This document shows, piece by piece, positions 50,230 to 60,000 of a DNA stretch of 60,000 nucleotides. The stretch is from Glandiceps talaboti (taxonomy: Eukaryota > Hemichordata > Enteropneusta > Spengelidae): assembly GCF_964340395.1 (NCBI RefSeq), contig NC_135560.1:3926998-3986997 (forward strand), written 5' to 3'. Under the pieces are notes generated by a model that saw nothing but the letters and a program-made list of their open reading frames with translations, searched no databases and was not told the DNA's origin. The position numbers and the translations under genes were made by a program. Position 1 is the first letter of the stretch. Each line of letters starts with the position of its first letter.

Positions 50230-50334
50230 ACGTCTCTCTTTGTGATGGTTTTGGGTTTGGATAAATTGAGGAGACCATTAACAGGTCATCATAGATGACA
50301 TAGTCTCTTCTCTTTTGGAGCTATTGATCCCTGT

Positions 50335-50990
50335 TTGGATTCCAAATGGCTCCAGACATGAAAAAATCATAACAAATGGCTGCCTAGCGGTCCTGTTGGA
50401 TCATATTAATGGAAATTGTTCATGCATGTCTGTGTAATGGTCCCAAACATGGAAAAATCATAACAAAATGTTCAAAGGCATATCTGAATTAGTTTGAACA
50501 TGAAAAATTTGTAACAAAATGGCTGTCTAGCGGCCATATTGGATTGTATCAAAAAAACAAATGGACATGCCTAATATGTATGCCATAGTGTGTTGTCCTT
50601 GTCCAAGTTTGATAGAAATAAGTCCAGTCATGTCCAAGTAATATGGTTCTGGACATGAAAAAATTGTTTAAAAGATGATCGCCCGGTGGAAAAATGGACT
50701 GTATGACACTACACAAATTGACATGCATATATGCATGTAATAGAACATTGTCCTTATACCAATTTTGAATGAGATCTGTTCAGGCATGTCTGTGTAATTG
50801 CTTTGGACAAGAAAAAATCATAACAAAATGGTCGTCTGGTGACCACATTGGATTGTATCACAAAATAACTTGACATGCATATGTATGCCATAGTGTGTTG
50901 TCCTTGTACAAAGTTTGAGAGAAATCGGTCGTCACGCACGCACAGAACCCAATCTATAAGCCCAGCCCACCCCCCAATCCGGCAGATTAG
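50335..50990 (+). repeat. interspersed repeat with four degenerate internal units
   Basis: AAATCATAACAAAATGGCTG, GTCTAGCGGCCATATTGGAT, TGTATCA, GACATGCATATGTATGCCAT, AGTGTGTTGTCCTTG, and AAGTTTGAGAGAAAT recur at intervals of about 100-200 bases. It ends CACGCACGCACAG. Layout matches the other tandem-cored elements here, but the unit is different. Confidence 0.6.
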
Positions 50991-51267
50991 ATTGGCACTT
51001 CTTACCAGTGGAAGCATTACAGATTACAGTATATTCAAATTAAAGAGACCTCGGCTCCACATTACAGAATCGAGCCATTAACTAAGGAAGTGGGGTTTCT
51101 TATCTTTCTTATCACTGAATAATGTTTGTTGGCAATATTTACAAATGTGATAAAGCACTATTACATAACACATCTGGCAAAGCTAAGCTCAATATCTAAG
51201 TGTGAAGCCCCTAATGTCATATCAGTTGATATCAGTTTTACTGACCGATTATCAGTGACATTGTAAA

Positions 51268-51352
51268 TAGCTTTAGAGATGCAAACAATTTTTATGACAC
51301 CCAACTTGCTGGCTCACCAAGTCGGGAAAGTCGCACTTGAACTGCTAATGCA
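51268..51352. repeat. dispersed repeat, copy B (CTTTAGAGATGCAAACAA)
   Basis: Same-orientation match to 581-665. The two conserved ends flank a middle block that differs between copies (AACTTGCTGGCTCACCAAG here). Confidence 0.55.
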
Positions 51353-51845
51353 AAAATCTGTCATGAACTTTTTCATGTCTAATTGTTTTGATAAAATACA
51401 CACTGTCTAGTTATTAAACAACAATTAATAACATTTGGTTGAATCCACAAACTAGTTGATGTTAATTGGTATATTTATTTTTTAATAAATCTATAAGTAC
51501 AATCAACACATGCATGTGCAAGCCAAGCAGCGAGTGTATGCACTCCAGCAGAATACATGGAATTTATTCCCACTTGTTCTATGTGAAAATTTGCATGTGT
51601 ATCATTAGTTCTGTAATAGTCATATTTATTTTGGAGTGTGAAAATTTGGCAGAATGGTATAAATTGAGGACGTGTCAGTTCCCTTCAATTGATGGACAGT
51701 GTAAGGGGAAATTTAAAACATTACTTGTAAACAACTCATCTTGTGCATGACCAGCTGCAATACTCATTGCAACTGTCCTTGGCATCTTTCACAACAGAAA
51801 AATATGAAAATATGATACATCTGTATAGCACATCAATATACTTGT
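51353..51845. other. non-coding, no gene seen
   Basis: A 94-codon frame (51466-51750) resembles nothing known and lacks flanking splice sites. Confidence 0.4.
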
Positions 51846-52200
51846 GGAGTCATGGCTAGCGTGGCAGGCATGGAATCTGCAGGTTACATGTTCAAGCCCT
51901 GTTGCTGCCATTTGTTTCCTGAATGGCTAAAGTCCTTGGGCAAGAACCACCACTGTGCCTCAGTCAACCCAGCTGTATAATTGTGGACCTGGTAGGATGG
52001 AGGTTGAATTGTGAATGCTTCAATCATATGTGCTTATAGAGGCTGCAATGGATTGTAATTTGTATGTTCCCCAGGAAGTTGAGGAAGTTTACAATATAAA
52101 GGGCTGTTGCACTGTTAATATATCCATGCCAGGGCAAAAACTTGTAAAGTGCTTTTTAATAGCATAGAGTGGGAAAACCAACATGATAATATCATTATTA
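51846..52200 (+). mobile_element. tRNA-derived SINE, copy 2
   Basis: TGGCTAGCGTGGCAGGCATG and GGTTACATGTTCAAGCCC are decayed A- and B-box regions; the central AACCCAGCTGTATAATTGTG, GACCTGGTAGGATGGAGGTTG and the 3' end GAGTGGGAAAACCAACATGA, then an (ATT)-like tail, match the copies at 26827-27190 and 58787-59140. Confidence 0.88.
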
Positions 52201-53337
52201 CTTAATATTCTGCCTAACATTACAAAGGTGTTATACATGTATGTATCCTTTATTTACAATAAAAGTCTAATCATTTGTATGATGTACATAAAGTAAGTTT
52301 ATAGTGTGACTTACTTCTGGAGGAAAAGACATACAGCTGAATACTTGCAAAAGTTTTTTCTGCAAAAGTAACTCCCACTATTAAACATTTTTTTTCCAAA
52401 TTAGAAGGAGTTGCAGGTAAACTATTGTACTGATTGTTGATAATATGAAGCTAATTCGGTTATTATCTTTATTTATTTATTTATTTATTTTTTTATATTT
52501 TTGTGCTGGGAATTTCTCCCAGCGATTTTCTGTTATGCAGACAAATACACACAAACACACACAAACACCACAGTTAGTACATCAAGCAAATTATTAAACT
52601 TGTCAGCACTGCACACAAAATGCAGATCAAAATATTCCCACCATTTCCCCATATTTTCTTCAACTCGGCTTGCACATGGAAAGTTACATAATATTCTAAT
52701 ATTTTTCTTCTTTCAGCTGTTAACTACTGTGACATACATACCCGATACATGTACATGTAGTACTTCAACTTGAACAATCATCCTACATGTAATTGACACA
52801 AGAATTCACTTATACTTATAACAAATAATAAAACCTAACATAGTGCTTTATAACAGCTAGCTTCCTTTAGAGTAGACGTATCAAGAAGAACGAACACTGA
52901 TTAGTTTAGGAGTAAAAAGTCTCATTAGATAGATACAAGACTTTATGCAAATAAAGTGCATGTATAGGACATGAGGAGTGCTAATTAAATCAGATGTCAA
53001 CTGGCAACATATGTGAATACAAGTATGGACAGAATTCCAAATTACTTAAATAGCTCATTGAATTATTAGACAACAGTATCAGATGGACTAGTCTATTCAT
53101 GACCTACTATAGACAGCTTTCAATTCCATAATACTTCATGTATGACAGATCAGTCATATAAGATAAATGGAGAATATCAGTCGATCTCTGAAGATTATTA
53201 ATATTTCAAATGATAGTAAAGTCATTTTTTCTTAGCTGCTGACATTTTTGTTGATATTGTGTAAGCTATAGGGGATTGGAATCTTGTTATTAATATCATC
53301 AGTAGGTTCAACAGCAAGGGAATGATGGCAGCAATGA
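52201..53337. other. non-coding, with (TTTA)n at 52465-52492
   Basis: No gene recognised. Confidence 0.5.
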
Positions 53338-53341
53338 CTAC

Positions 53342-53375
<34 letters not shown>

Positions 53376-53525
53376 GCGACAACGACTACAACAACAATGA
53401 TGATGACAACAATGATGTGGATGACAATGGCAAGGGTGACATATGATGGTGATGATGATGGTGATGATGATGGCGACAATGATGATGATGTCACGATGAT
53501 GGTAACAATGATAATGATGATATGG
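53338..53525. repeat. (ATG)n / GATGAC-type microsatellite
   Basis: Long runs of GAT/ATG triplets with CAACGA-type interruptions. Open frames on both strands (poly-Met or poly-Ile/Val) are artefacts of triplet repetition. Confidence 0.92.
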
Positions 53526-54255
53526 AAAGCCGGTTGGGACATCATCGGTCAGTGTCGACCATCAAACTTGCTACACATGCCAATGTGGACCTTCATCACT
53601 GCATACACCACTGACACTGACCTACACCTGTAAAGGCAGCCATAGCATCATCACCTATAGCACTGCATACACCGCCGACATTGCCAACACTGACACCATC
53701 AACTTTGCAACATCACCGTCGACTATCAACCAGCATCAACAGTTAGCGCTGATGATGTAAATGCAACACTTTTACTTGACAATGTTTATTTTCAGCTTTT
53801 TATACCCAGAGCTTGTATTTTCAAAGAATCTTATTACAGGAAGGGTTATATTCATGACTGGCATTTCTACCCCCATGCTTAGACATAGAAAACTCGGCAG
53901 TGGTGTTCAGTATTTTCCATCTCATATTTGCCATAGTGTATAGGGACATCTAGAATGTCATTTTGTGACGTAGTCAGAATAATCATTATGATATTTTGAT
54001 AATACCTTGGGTTTGGTTTAGTTTTACGACTTGTATTTCGCTAAAGTATTATATTTTCAAACATGGCTACAAATAAAACAAAATTTCAGACACATACATG
54101 TACACATGATGATGTCATGATGATGACGATGATCATATATTCAGTTGGTTGCCGTACAATGTGTGTGTGTGTGCACGTCGACACTGGCCAATGGTGACAA
54201 TTTTGATAGGATTTTTTAATGGAATTTTGCGTTGTCAATGATGGCTCCAACCACC
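53526..54255. other. non-coding, no gene seen
   Basis: Includes short GACACTGAC and ATCACC-type simple repeats at 53545-53760. No gene. Confidence 0.5.
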
Positions 54256-54570
54256 TTTCCATATGATGATGATGTGATGATGATGGCGACAATGACTATG
54301 ACAATGACAATGATGAAAATGATGGCGACACTGACTATGACAATGATGATGATGATGGTGACAATGACTATGACAACAATGGTGACGATGATGGTGACAA
54401 TGACTATGACAATGATGATGATGATGGTGACAACGACTATGACGATGACAATGATGATGATGATGTCAACAATGACTATGACGACGACAAATGATGATGG
54501 CGACAATGACTATGACGACGACAATGATGATGATGATGATGATGATGATGTGATGATGATGCCGACAATG
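54256..54570. repeat. second (GATGATGAC)n microsatellite
   Basis: About 18-30-base compound units built from GATGATGATGGCGACAATGA and CTATGACAA, repeated some ten times. The 157-codon plus-strand frame and 96-codon minus-strand frame crossing it are low-complexity artefacts. Confidence 0.92.
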
Positions 54571-54589
54571 ACTATACAATCACGTTACA

Positions 54590-54590
<1 letters not shown>

Positions 54591-54626
<36 letters not shown>

Positions 54627-55003
54627 CGTGCGTGCATGCATACATAGTACGTATGTACATACATATGTATGTCTATGTATTTTTGTAGTCCATCCAGAAG
54701 TTTAAAGTTAAATAAATATGTATTCTAGGTTTATGTGTGTATGCATTTTGTATGTATATATGTACCGGTATGTATGTATGTATGTATGTATGTATGCATT
54801 TATTTTGTATGTATGTATATATGTATGTATGTATGTAAGTATGTATGTATGTATGTATGTATGTATGTATGTACGTATGTATGCATGCATTTTGTATGTA
54901 TGTATGTATGTGTGTATGTATGTATGTATGTATGTATGTATGTATGTATGTATGTATGCATTTTGTATGCATTTTGTATGTATGTATGTATGTATGTATG
55001 TAT
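54591..55003. repeat. (TG)n then (GTAT)n microsatellite block
   Basis: Pure TG from 54591 to about 54622, CGTG variants, then TATG/GTAT runs from about 54760 to 55003 broken by five GCATTTTGTATG-type motifs. All six frames stay open through it because the 4-bp period gives a 12-bp translated repeat (MYVC or IHTY), so none is coding. Confidence 0.95.
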
Positions 55004-55156
55004 GGTACATAACAATTAAGATAGGAGTCAAAGTGAAATGTCAGTTACTTGAGATACTCATGGCTGGCAAACAAGATTAGGACGTCTCCAAATGTGAAAC
55101 TTGATATATGATATAGGAAGTCTAAGGCATGTGCCTATCTCAAGCTAACAATTATA

Positions 55157-55205
55157 GTAAGGGGTGGACTATTTGATATCCTGGGGAGGGCTTGGAGATT
55201 TCGGG
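55157..55205 (+). repeat. dispersed repeat start GGGGTRGACYATTTGATATC, copy 1
   Basis: GGGGTGGACTATTTGATATC, then CTGGGGAGGGCTTGGAGATT. A reversed relative begins at about 56963 (GGGGTAGACCATTTGATATC when read on the minus strand), followed by 23 G and GCTTGGAAGATT. The rest of each copy differs. Confidence 0.5.
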
Positions 55206-56089
55206 GGGAAAAAAGATGCCAAATGGAGTTGCTTGAAAAAAGAATTCCGGATCTGAGTGGGTGATGGAAAGAAAAGATGGACCCCTGCTGCTAGAAAGAA
55301 AATGTCTTGGCAGGGAAATGATGCACAAGTTCATGTGTACTGTTCAACCTGCTAGTACCTCTCCAACCGGACACTTGTCAGGTCATGACAAACATTTTCA
55401 AATACATGTCAGGGACCAGTCAGTTTCATTGGCCTGTGGTACATGTACATGTATATATTTGTTCTTGTCTCTGTTTCTTTCATAATTTTTTTTAAATATT
55501 ACTTCATGTAAGGGTTTAAACACAACTATACATAAAATTATACATATGTATTACCTAGCTACCACACTAGTTACAAAACATGCCATGTAAGTGTTTGGCT
55601 GTTTCACAATCAGTGCTTCACTTATCTTGCACTTTGGGGCAAAAGTGAACTTGAAATTTTTGTAATGGTAATCTTCATACTATTAGATAGTTTATAAAAG
55701 AACTTAATCTAAATTGTTCTAGTCTCTTCAGTATGAATTTGTCAGAAGGGATGAATATACATTCTATTTCGGACACTACATGTATCGACACTACAAATCA
55801 AATTCAAGTTTCTATTGTACACTAGGTATGACCTCCTAAAGTGCTCTGACATACAAGTGACTTTACTGTACATGCAATATTAATGCCCCTATACCAATGT
55901 TACAGGTCCACTTTTATAACATGGAAAACTTATTTTAAAAGTTATATTTACTTTTGCTTTTCGAAGCTTGGCAATATTACCTCAGAGGCTATGAATAACC
56001 TAAAAATTGCCTAAATAGAAACAAAAAATCCAGATCTGCCAGATCTCATTTGTTAAACCAACAATAAGATTCACCAAAATTGGTAAAAA
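55206..56089. other. non-coding, no gene seen
   Basis: Nothing supported beyond the repeat at its left edge. Confidence 0.45.
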
Positions 56090-56465
56090 AAAAACTTCTA
56101 GGGGAGGCCCCCTAGGACCCCCATAACAGGAAGACATGTCCCAGTCTCAAATCAAAGTTCTTCCCTCCACCTCTTACTGTCAAGATGCTATGAAACTTTA
56201 TTTCAAAAATGTTTCAACCATATGTAGTTGCTTTTTACATGTTAGAGCTGTCTTGTAAAGCTTGCAAATTATTGTCTGAAAGTGTCTGTGAATAGCCTGA
56301 AAATTGGCTTTAAGAGTAAAAATCCTCCAGGGCTTCTAGGGGAGACCCCCAAGAACCCCCCCCCCCCCCCCACACACACACACACACAAAAAGAGGTGGA
56401 CATATCCTAGTCTCAAAGCTCTTCCCTCTACAGCTTACTGTCAAGATGCTAATTGAAACTTTATT
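56090..56465. repeat. duplicated segment of about 245 bp
   Basis: CTTCTAGGGGAGGCCCCC ... TCCCAGTCTCAAA ... CTTACTGTCAAGATGCTA ... GAAACTTTAT is found at 56093-56205 and again at 56333-56463. The second copy has a 16-C run plus (CA)n where the first has GACCCCCATAACAGG. Confidence 0.7.
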
Positions 56466-56774
56466 CATGGGGGTCAGTGACTTTTTGTCGGCCCAATGGA
56501 AAAAAAACACTGACCAACCCCTACCCCCAGGCTGGAGAAACTGGCCGGTCTGTTTGAATGTTTGAGCTCACCAATCAAGTTTCCGATTTGCATTTTCAGT
56601 GTGTCATCATACCATGGCATAAAAACTGTCAATGATGTTTATTTAATTGAAAATCAAACATGTATTGAAATATGTAGTTTTCTAAATATAATCTGTGTGT
56701 GATAGAACAGCATCTTTTTACTCTCTGTATTACCCTGTGCGAAAACAAACAGAGAATCGTGGCAACAAAAATAG

Positions 56775-56963
56775 GTGTTCAACATAGGCGTAAAAAAATC
56801 CGGATATCTCAAAGAAGGAAAGAAAGAAAAATTGCCAGGATAGGCGAAGGAGAAAAAAAATAATTCACAATCAAGCAGGTGGGAAAAAAATAATGACACT
56901 CCACCAATCTTCCAAGCCCCCCCCCCCCCCCCCCCCCCCGATATCAAATGGTCTACCCCTAAT
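56775..56963 (-). repeat. dispersed repeat start GGGGTRGACYATTTGATATC, copy 2
   Basis: Reverse-oriented relative of 55157-55205. Directly after the conserved 5' end is a 23-base G run (C run on the plus strand, 56917-56939), then purine/pyrimidine-skewed DNA. The homopolymer is a probable sequencing and assembly weak spot. Confidence 0.5.
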
Positions 56964-57128
56964 GTGTCAAAGAAGGTTGGGACTAGTTTTGTAAGCTAGT
57001 ATATATAAATTATGTATGCATGGTCTGATTGACAGTTTCCATTCAATTATAATCTCTGAGGATTTCAAAGGTTACTGTCTTGGTACTTTAGCTAACAGCC
57101 AATATGAAATGAACATCTAGATTCATCT

Positions 57129-57397
57129 TTAAGTGGCCATATGGATGAGGATTGGGTAATATTTATTTTGGATTTTTAATTTATACATTGCAAAAAGAAT
57201 GATAAATGTGTAAAAAGGTTTACATACAATAAACTTTTCACACATTTTTTTAGCTTTTTGCAATGTTTTGAGTTACAAACACAGACTTGGTCTATGCCAT
57301 TTCACATTGTTTTTTAAGTAGGATATGCCATGATTTAATTATTTTATAAATCAAAAATCCAAAATAAACACCAATCCTCATCCAATGGCCATTTTAA
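57129..57397. mobile_element. TTAA-flanked MITE with an extra internal hairpin
   Basis: TTAA-GTGGCCATATGG at the left and CCAATGGCCATT-TTAA at the right, with arms of about 50 bases (GATGAGGATTGG, TTTATTTTGGATTTTT) pairing well. Inside but off-centre, CATTGCAAAAAG...AAATGTGTAAAAAGGTTTA (57186-57221) pairs with TAAACTTTTCACACATTT...CTTTTTGCAATG (57230-57265). So two stems are present, like a branched fold. TTAA duplications point to Kolobok or piggyBac; no transposase. Confidence 0.78.
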
Positions 57398-57740
57398 AGT
57401 ACAGTATACATTACTCTTTCAGACACAAAACATAATATACATACTCTTTCAGACACAAAACATAGTATACATTACTCTTTCAGACACAAAACATAGTATA
57501 CATTACTCTTTCAGACACAAAACATAGTATACATTACTCTTTCAGACACAAAACATAGTATACATTACTCTTTCAGACACAAAACATAGTATACATTACT
57601 CTTTCAGACACAAAACATAGTATACACACTCTTTTGGACACAAAACATAGTATACATTACTCTTTCAGACACAAAACATAGTATACATTACTCTTTCAGA
57701 CACAAAACGTAGTATACATACTCTTTCAGACACAAAGTAG
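57398..57740. repeat. 31-bp tandem repeat, about eleven copies
   Basis: The unit CTTTCAGACACAAAACATAG + TATACATTACT repeats almost perfectly; some copies lack two to three bases (CATACT for CATTACT). It begins immediately at the right end of the MITE at 57129-57397. Confidence 0.95.
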
Positions 57741-58786
57741 TATTTCTGACAACACATTACATGTACACCTATTGCATACGATATATTGGCTGTTAGTTCC
57801 AATCAATTCAAATACATGCTGTTGAAAGTAAAAGTTTCTGTATCATGTCACATTTATTGTAATTTGAAGGAATCTTTCTGCATGTGAATGAAAACAGTTG
57901 AATACTATAGACTTTTTAACATTTACCTTACATGCACTCAAGCCTAGTTATTGTCTTTGAACAGAAAATATGGATTATATACCCTGGTTGTTCTTTATCA
58001 TCACAAAATATGCATATTTTCTTTGGCTGAATGAAGAAAAATGTTGAGGAATAATATCTTCTAATTTTTGTCTCATACGTGTGTGTTTCAATCCTTTCTA
58101 CAGTATTTGTTTTTAATGCTGTTCATAAATTTTCTGACCTGATGATATTCTGTACACAGATGAGATGCTATTACAAGTATGATATTATGTACTATGAGTT
58201 TGCTGAAAGTGTGCACCATGGCAGTTTTGTTTTGTTTTTTAAAAATGTTCCCTTAGGACACAAGAAACTGAAATTGCAAGGAAAATGATGTAAAGAGCTA
58301 CTGGTATTTTACAGCTTTTTTTTTTGTAAGAATGGCCGTGTGAAGAAATGGAACTCAATTTGTGTCAACATTATTACTGAGAATCAGATCATATTAATTA
58401 CTAGTATTGCCATGGTTACATAAGATTGAAAATATGTTTCACAAAATGGGCTATCACAACTACAGATTAACTGGTGATGGTGAATGCATCTGAGCTGTGG
58501 TTGACTTGAAATGTTTGCTATATTAATCACTAGCTTAGTATCATCATGTGTGAAAACATGGACCTATACTCGTATAGGGTTGATGGTGAAATTTGTTTAC
58601 ATAAAATTATACTATCATTTTATATATGAAGCCTCTGGTTTCTATGACAATAATTTCTTCAGACTCTATAAATGTGTGAAAAATTTTATTATCTGTTCGC
58701 AAATTTTATTATCTGTTTATAATGTTTATATATTTATAAAATGATGATTTGGTATTATGATATTTAGATAATATAAAGCATGTATT
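57741..58786. other. non-coding, no gene seen
   Basis: A/T-rich, nothing supported. Confidence 0.5.
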
Positions 58787-59140
58787 GGAGTCATGATGGG
58801 TGAATAGTTAAAGTGGCCAGCATTGCATCTGCAGGTTACAATTCATGCCCCATTGCTGCTGTTTGTTTCTGAATGGCTAAAATCCTTGGGTAAGATTTGA
58901 ACCATGACTGCGCCTCAGTCAACCCAGCTGTATAATTGGGGACCTGGTAGGATAGAGGTTGCAATGTAAATGCTTTAATCCTATGCACTTATAAAGGCTG
59001 CAATGGACTGTAATGCTCCCTAGGGAGTTGAGGAAGTAAAGAGCCGTTATGCCACTATTGATCCATGCCAGAGGTAATAATAGAGTGCGAAAGCACTATA
59101 TAAAAACCAACATTATCATCATTATTATTATTACTACTAC
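58787..59140 (+). mobile_element. tRNA-derived SINE, copy 3
   Basis: GGAGTCATGATGGGTGAATA starts it, followed by a decayed A/B-box region, the conserved CTCAGTCAACCCAGCTGTAT, GGGGACCTGGTAGGAT, CTCCCTAGGGAGTTGAGGAAG block, and GCGAAAGCACTATATAAAAACC with an (ATT)n tail. Confidence 0.9.
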
Positions 59141-59288
59141 ATAAATGAAATTGATCAGTTGTTATGTTATAGAAATTATGACTGCATTGTTATCTTGTAA
59201 ATTGTATGTACATGTATGAAATAACTGTCAGTGAACGTGTTGTAACACAGACAATAACAATACAACATACCTTGGCAAAAAAAAAAAA

Positions 59289-59561
59289 TAAATAGTTTCT
59301 GGTAAGAACATTTTCTCTAAAGTGGTGCAATGACGCGATTTTTTTTTATTCTCAACAAACCTGTCACTCAATCTACTACATCATCTATGTATTTATGACA
59401 GTTACTGTTCTTTTTATTTAGTACTTTAGAGCAAGTGCAAGGAAGGGTAATTTTTGTGTTTCCCCCACATCTGCAGACTGCATGGGCTGGACAAACATGA
59501 AAAAAAGAAGATCGACCCAGTGGTATTTAAGTGATGCGTATGCTGACCAGAAACAATTCTT
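59289..59561 (-). mobile_element. MITE with TIR AGAATTGTTTCTGGTCAG, copy 2 (reversed)
   Basis: The right end CTGACCAGAAACAATTCT is intact; the left end (AATAGTTTCTGGTAAG) has mutated. Interior blocks (CTCAACAAACCTGTCACTCA, ATCTACTA, GACAGTTACTGTTCTTTT, TTTAGTACTTTAGAG, TCTGCAGACTGCATGGG, ACAAACATGAAAAAA) match the reverse complement of 15371-15697, with about 50 bases missing. Confidence 0.82.
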
Positions 59562-60000
59562 CTTTTGTTTGTGCTCACATAATCAAATTAACATTGTGAC
59601 ATTATTGTCATATTAAATTATTTGAAGTAATTCTGTGATAGCTTTGCAATGAAAGAATTGGAAATATACTCTATAGTAAATATAATGTTGACAGTGACAA
59701 AGCGTTATCAATAAAATAAAAAAAAACCCGATGAAATGATGAAAATGAACAAATTTCTTTCCAGTTCATTCTCTTGTAATTTGATGACTCTGATTAAGTC
59801 ATTTTATACTTCTATCACTCTTTGGCAAGTTGAGATAATCTGACTGGTGTAGTAACAGTACTAGAGTCCCCCAAGTATACATGACTGTATTTTCCACCAT
59901 GATTTTACCCTACTACTAGTACTAGTGTTTTGTACACACTAACTGTGAGATCCCCCAGGTATGTTTATCAGCATTACCTACCAATGATTTTTGTTGAGGC
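59562..60000. other. non-coding, no gene seen
   Basis: A/T-rich; two short related phrases (GAGTCCCCCAAGTATACATG and GAGATCCCCCAGGTATG) about 90 bases apart. No gene. Confidence 0.45.

Noticed and set aside
52309-52330. Splice donor CCAGAA|GTAAGTC on the minus strand
   Set aside because: No acceptor at a sensible distance and no open frame or UTR-like context.
53222-53633. Open frames of 103-107 codons on both strands
   Set aside because: Poly-Met/Thr/Asp and poly-Ile/Val products of an (ATG)n microsatellite.
54232-55080. Long open frames on both strands (up to 157 codons)
   Set aside because: They are translations of GAT/ATG triplet and GTAT microsatellites; all frames stay open for the same trivial reason.

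Overview
The window is AT-rich, gene-poor, repeat-rich DNA from an animal nucleus, most likely a marine bilaterian invertebrate (lophotrochozoan, hemichordate or amphioxus-like). The evidence is a spliced gene with GT..AG introns, tRNA-derived SINEs ending in (ATT)n, a CR1/L2/Rex1-type LINE tail, many inverted-repeat DNA elements, and pearl/Helentron-like elements with internal tandem repeats and (CA)n or GACG-type tails. The exact phylum cannot be read from the sequence. No rRNA, canonical tRNA gene, operon or CRISPR array was found.

One protein-coding gene is supported. It is a GH31-family glycosidase of the MYORG (KIAA1161) group on the minus strand, with two coding exons (15205..13414 and 7883..7618) joined by a 5.5-kb phase-1 intron and giving about 685 residues. 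It is a type II membrane protein with a signal anchor at residues 13-32 and a lumenal or extracellular catalytic domain. The predicted nucleophile Asp is present, but Glu seems to stand at the acid/base position. A 5' UTR acceptor at 15287 and a non-coding, splice-bounded 200-nt segment at 39463-39662 suggest that transcription may start beyond 39.6 kb. That would place most of the middle of the window, including the giant minisatellite, inside a first intron.

Layout: 1-7.2 kb is intergenic DNA with a hairpin element, a GGTCA-rich repeat split by a LINE insertion, and a palindromic MITE. 7.3-15.3 kb is the gene, whose intron carries two MITEs. 15.3-28 kb is non-coding with several inverted-repeat elements, a pearl-like element and a SINE. 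28.2-35.6 kb is a 7.4-kb minisatellite with a 40-bp unit and higher-order structure. 38-45 kb holds a LINE tail, the candidate UTR exon, a second pearl-like element between 17-bp direct repeats, and a 2.4-kb TTAA-flanked palindrome with near-identical outer arms and a CpG-rich spacer. 45-60 kb is a patchwork of satellites, microsatellites, two more SINEs, another TTAA-flanked hairpin element, and an inverted second copy of the element lying just upstream of the gene's main exon.

The features most worth a second look are the TTAA/TTAAAGG inverted-repeat elements (42530-44935, 9219-9560, 57129-57397), the two-tier higher-order repeat in the minisatellite, and the possible Asp-to-Glu change in the glycosidase.
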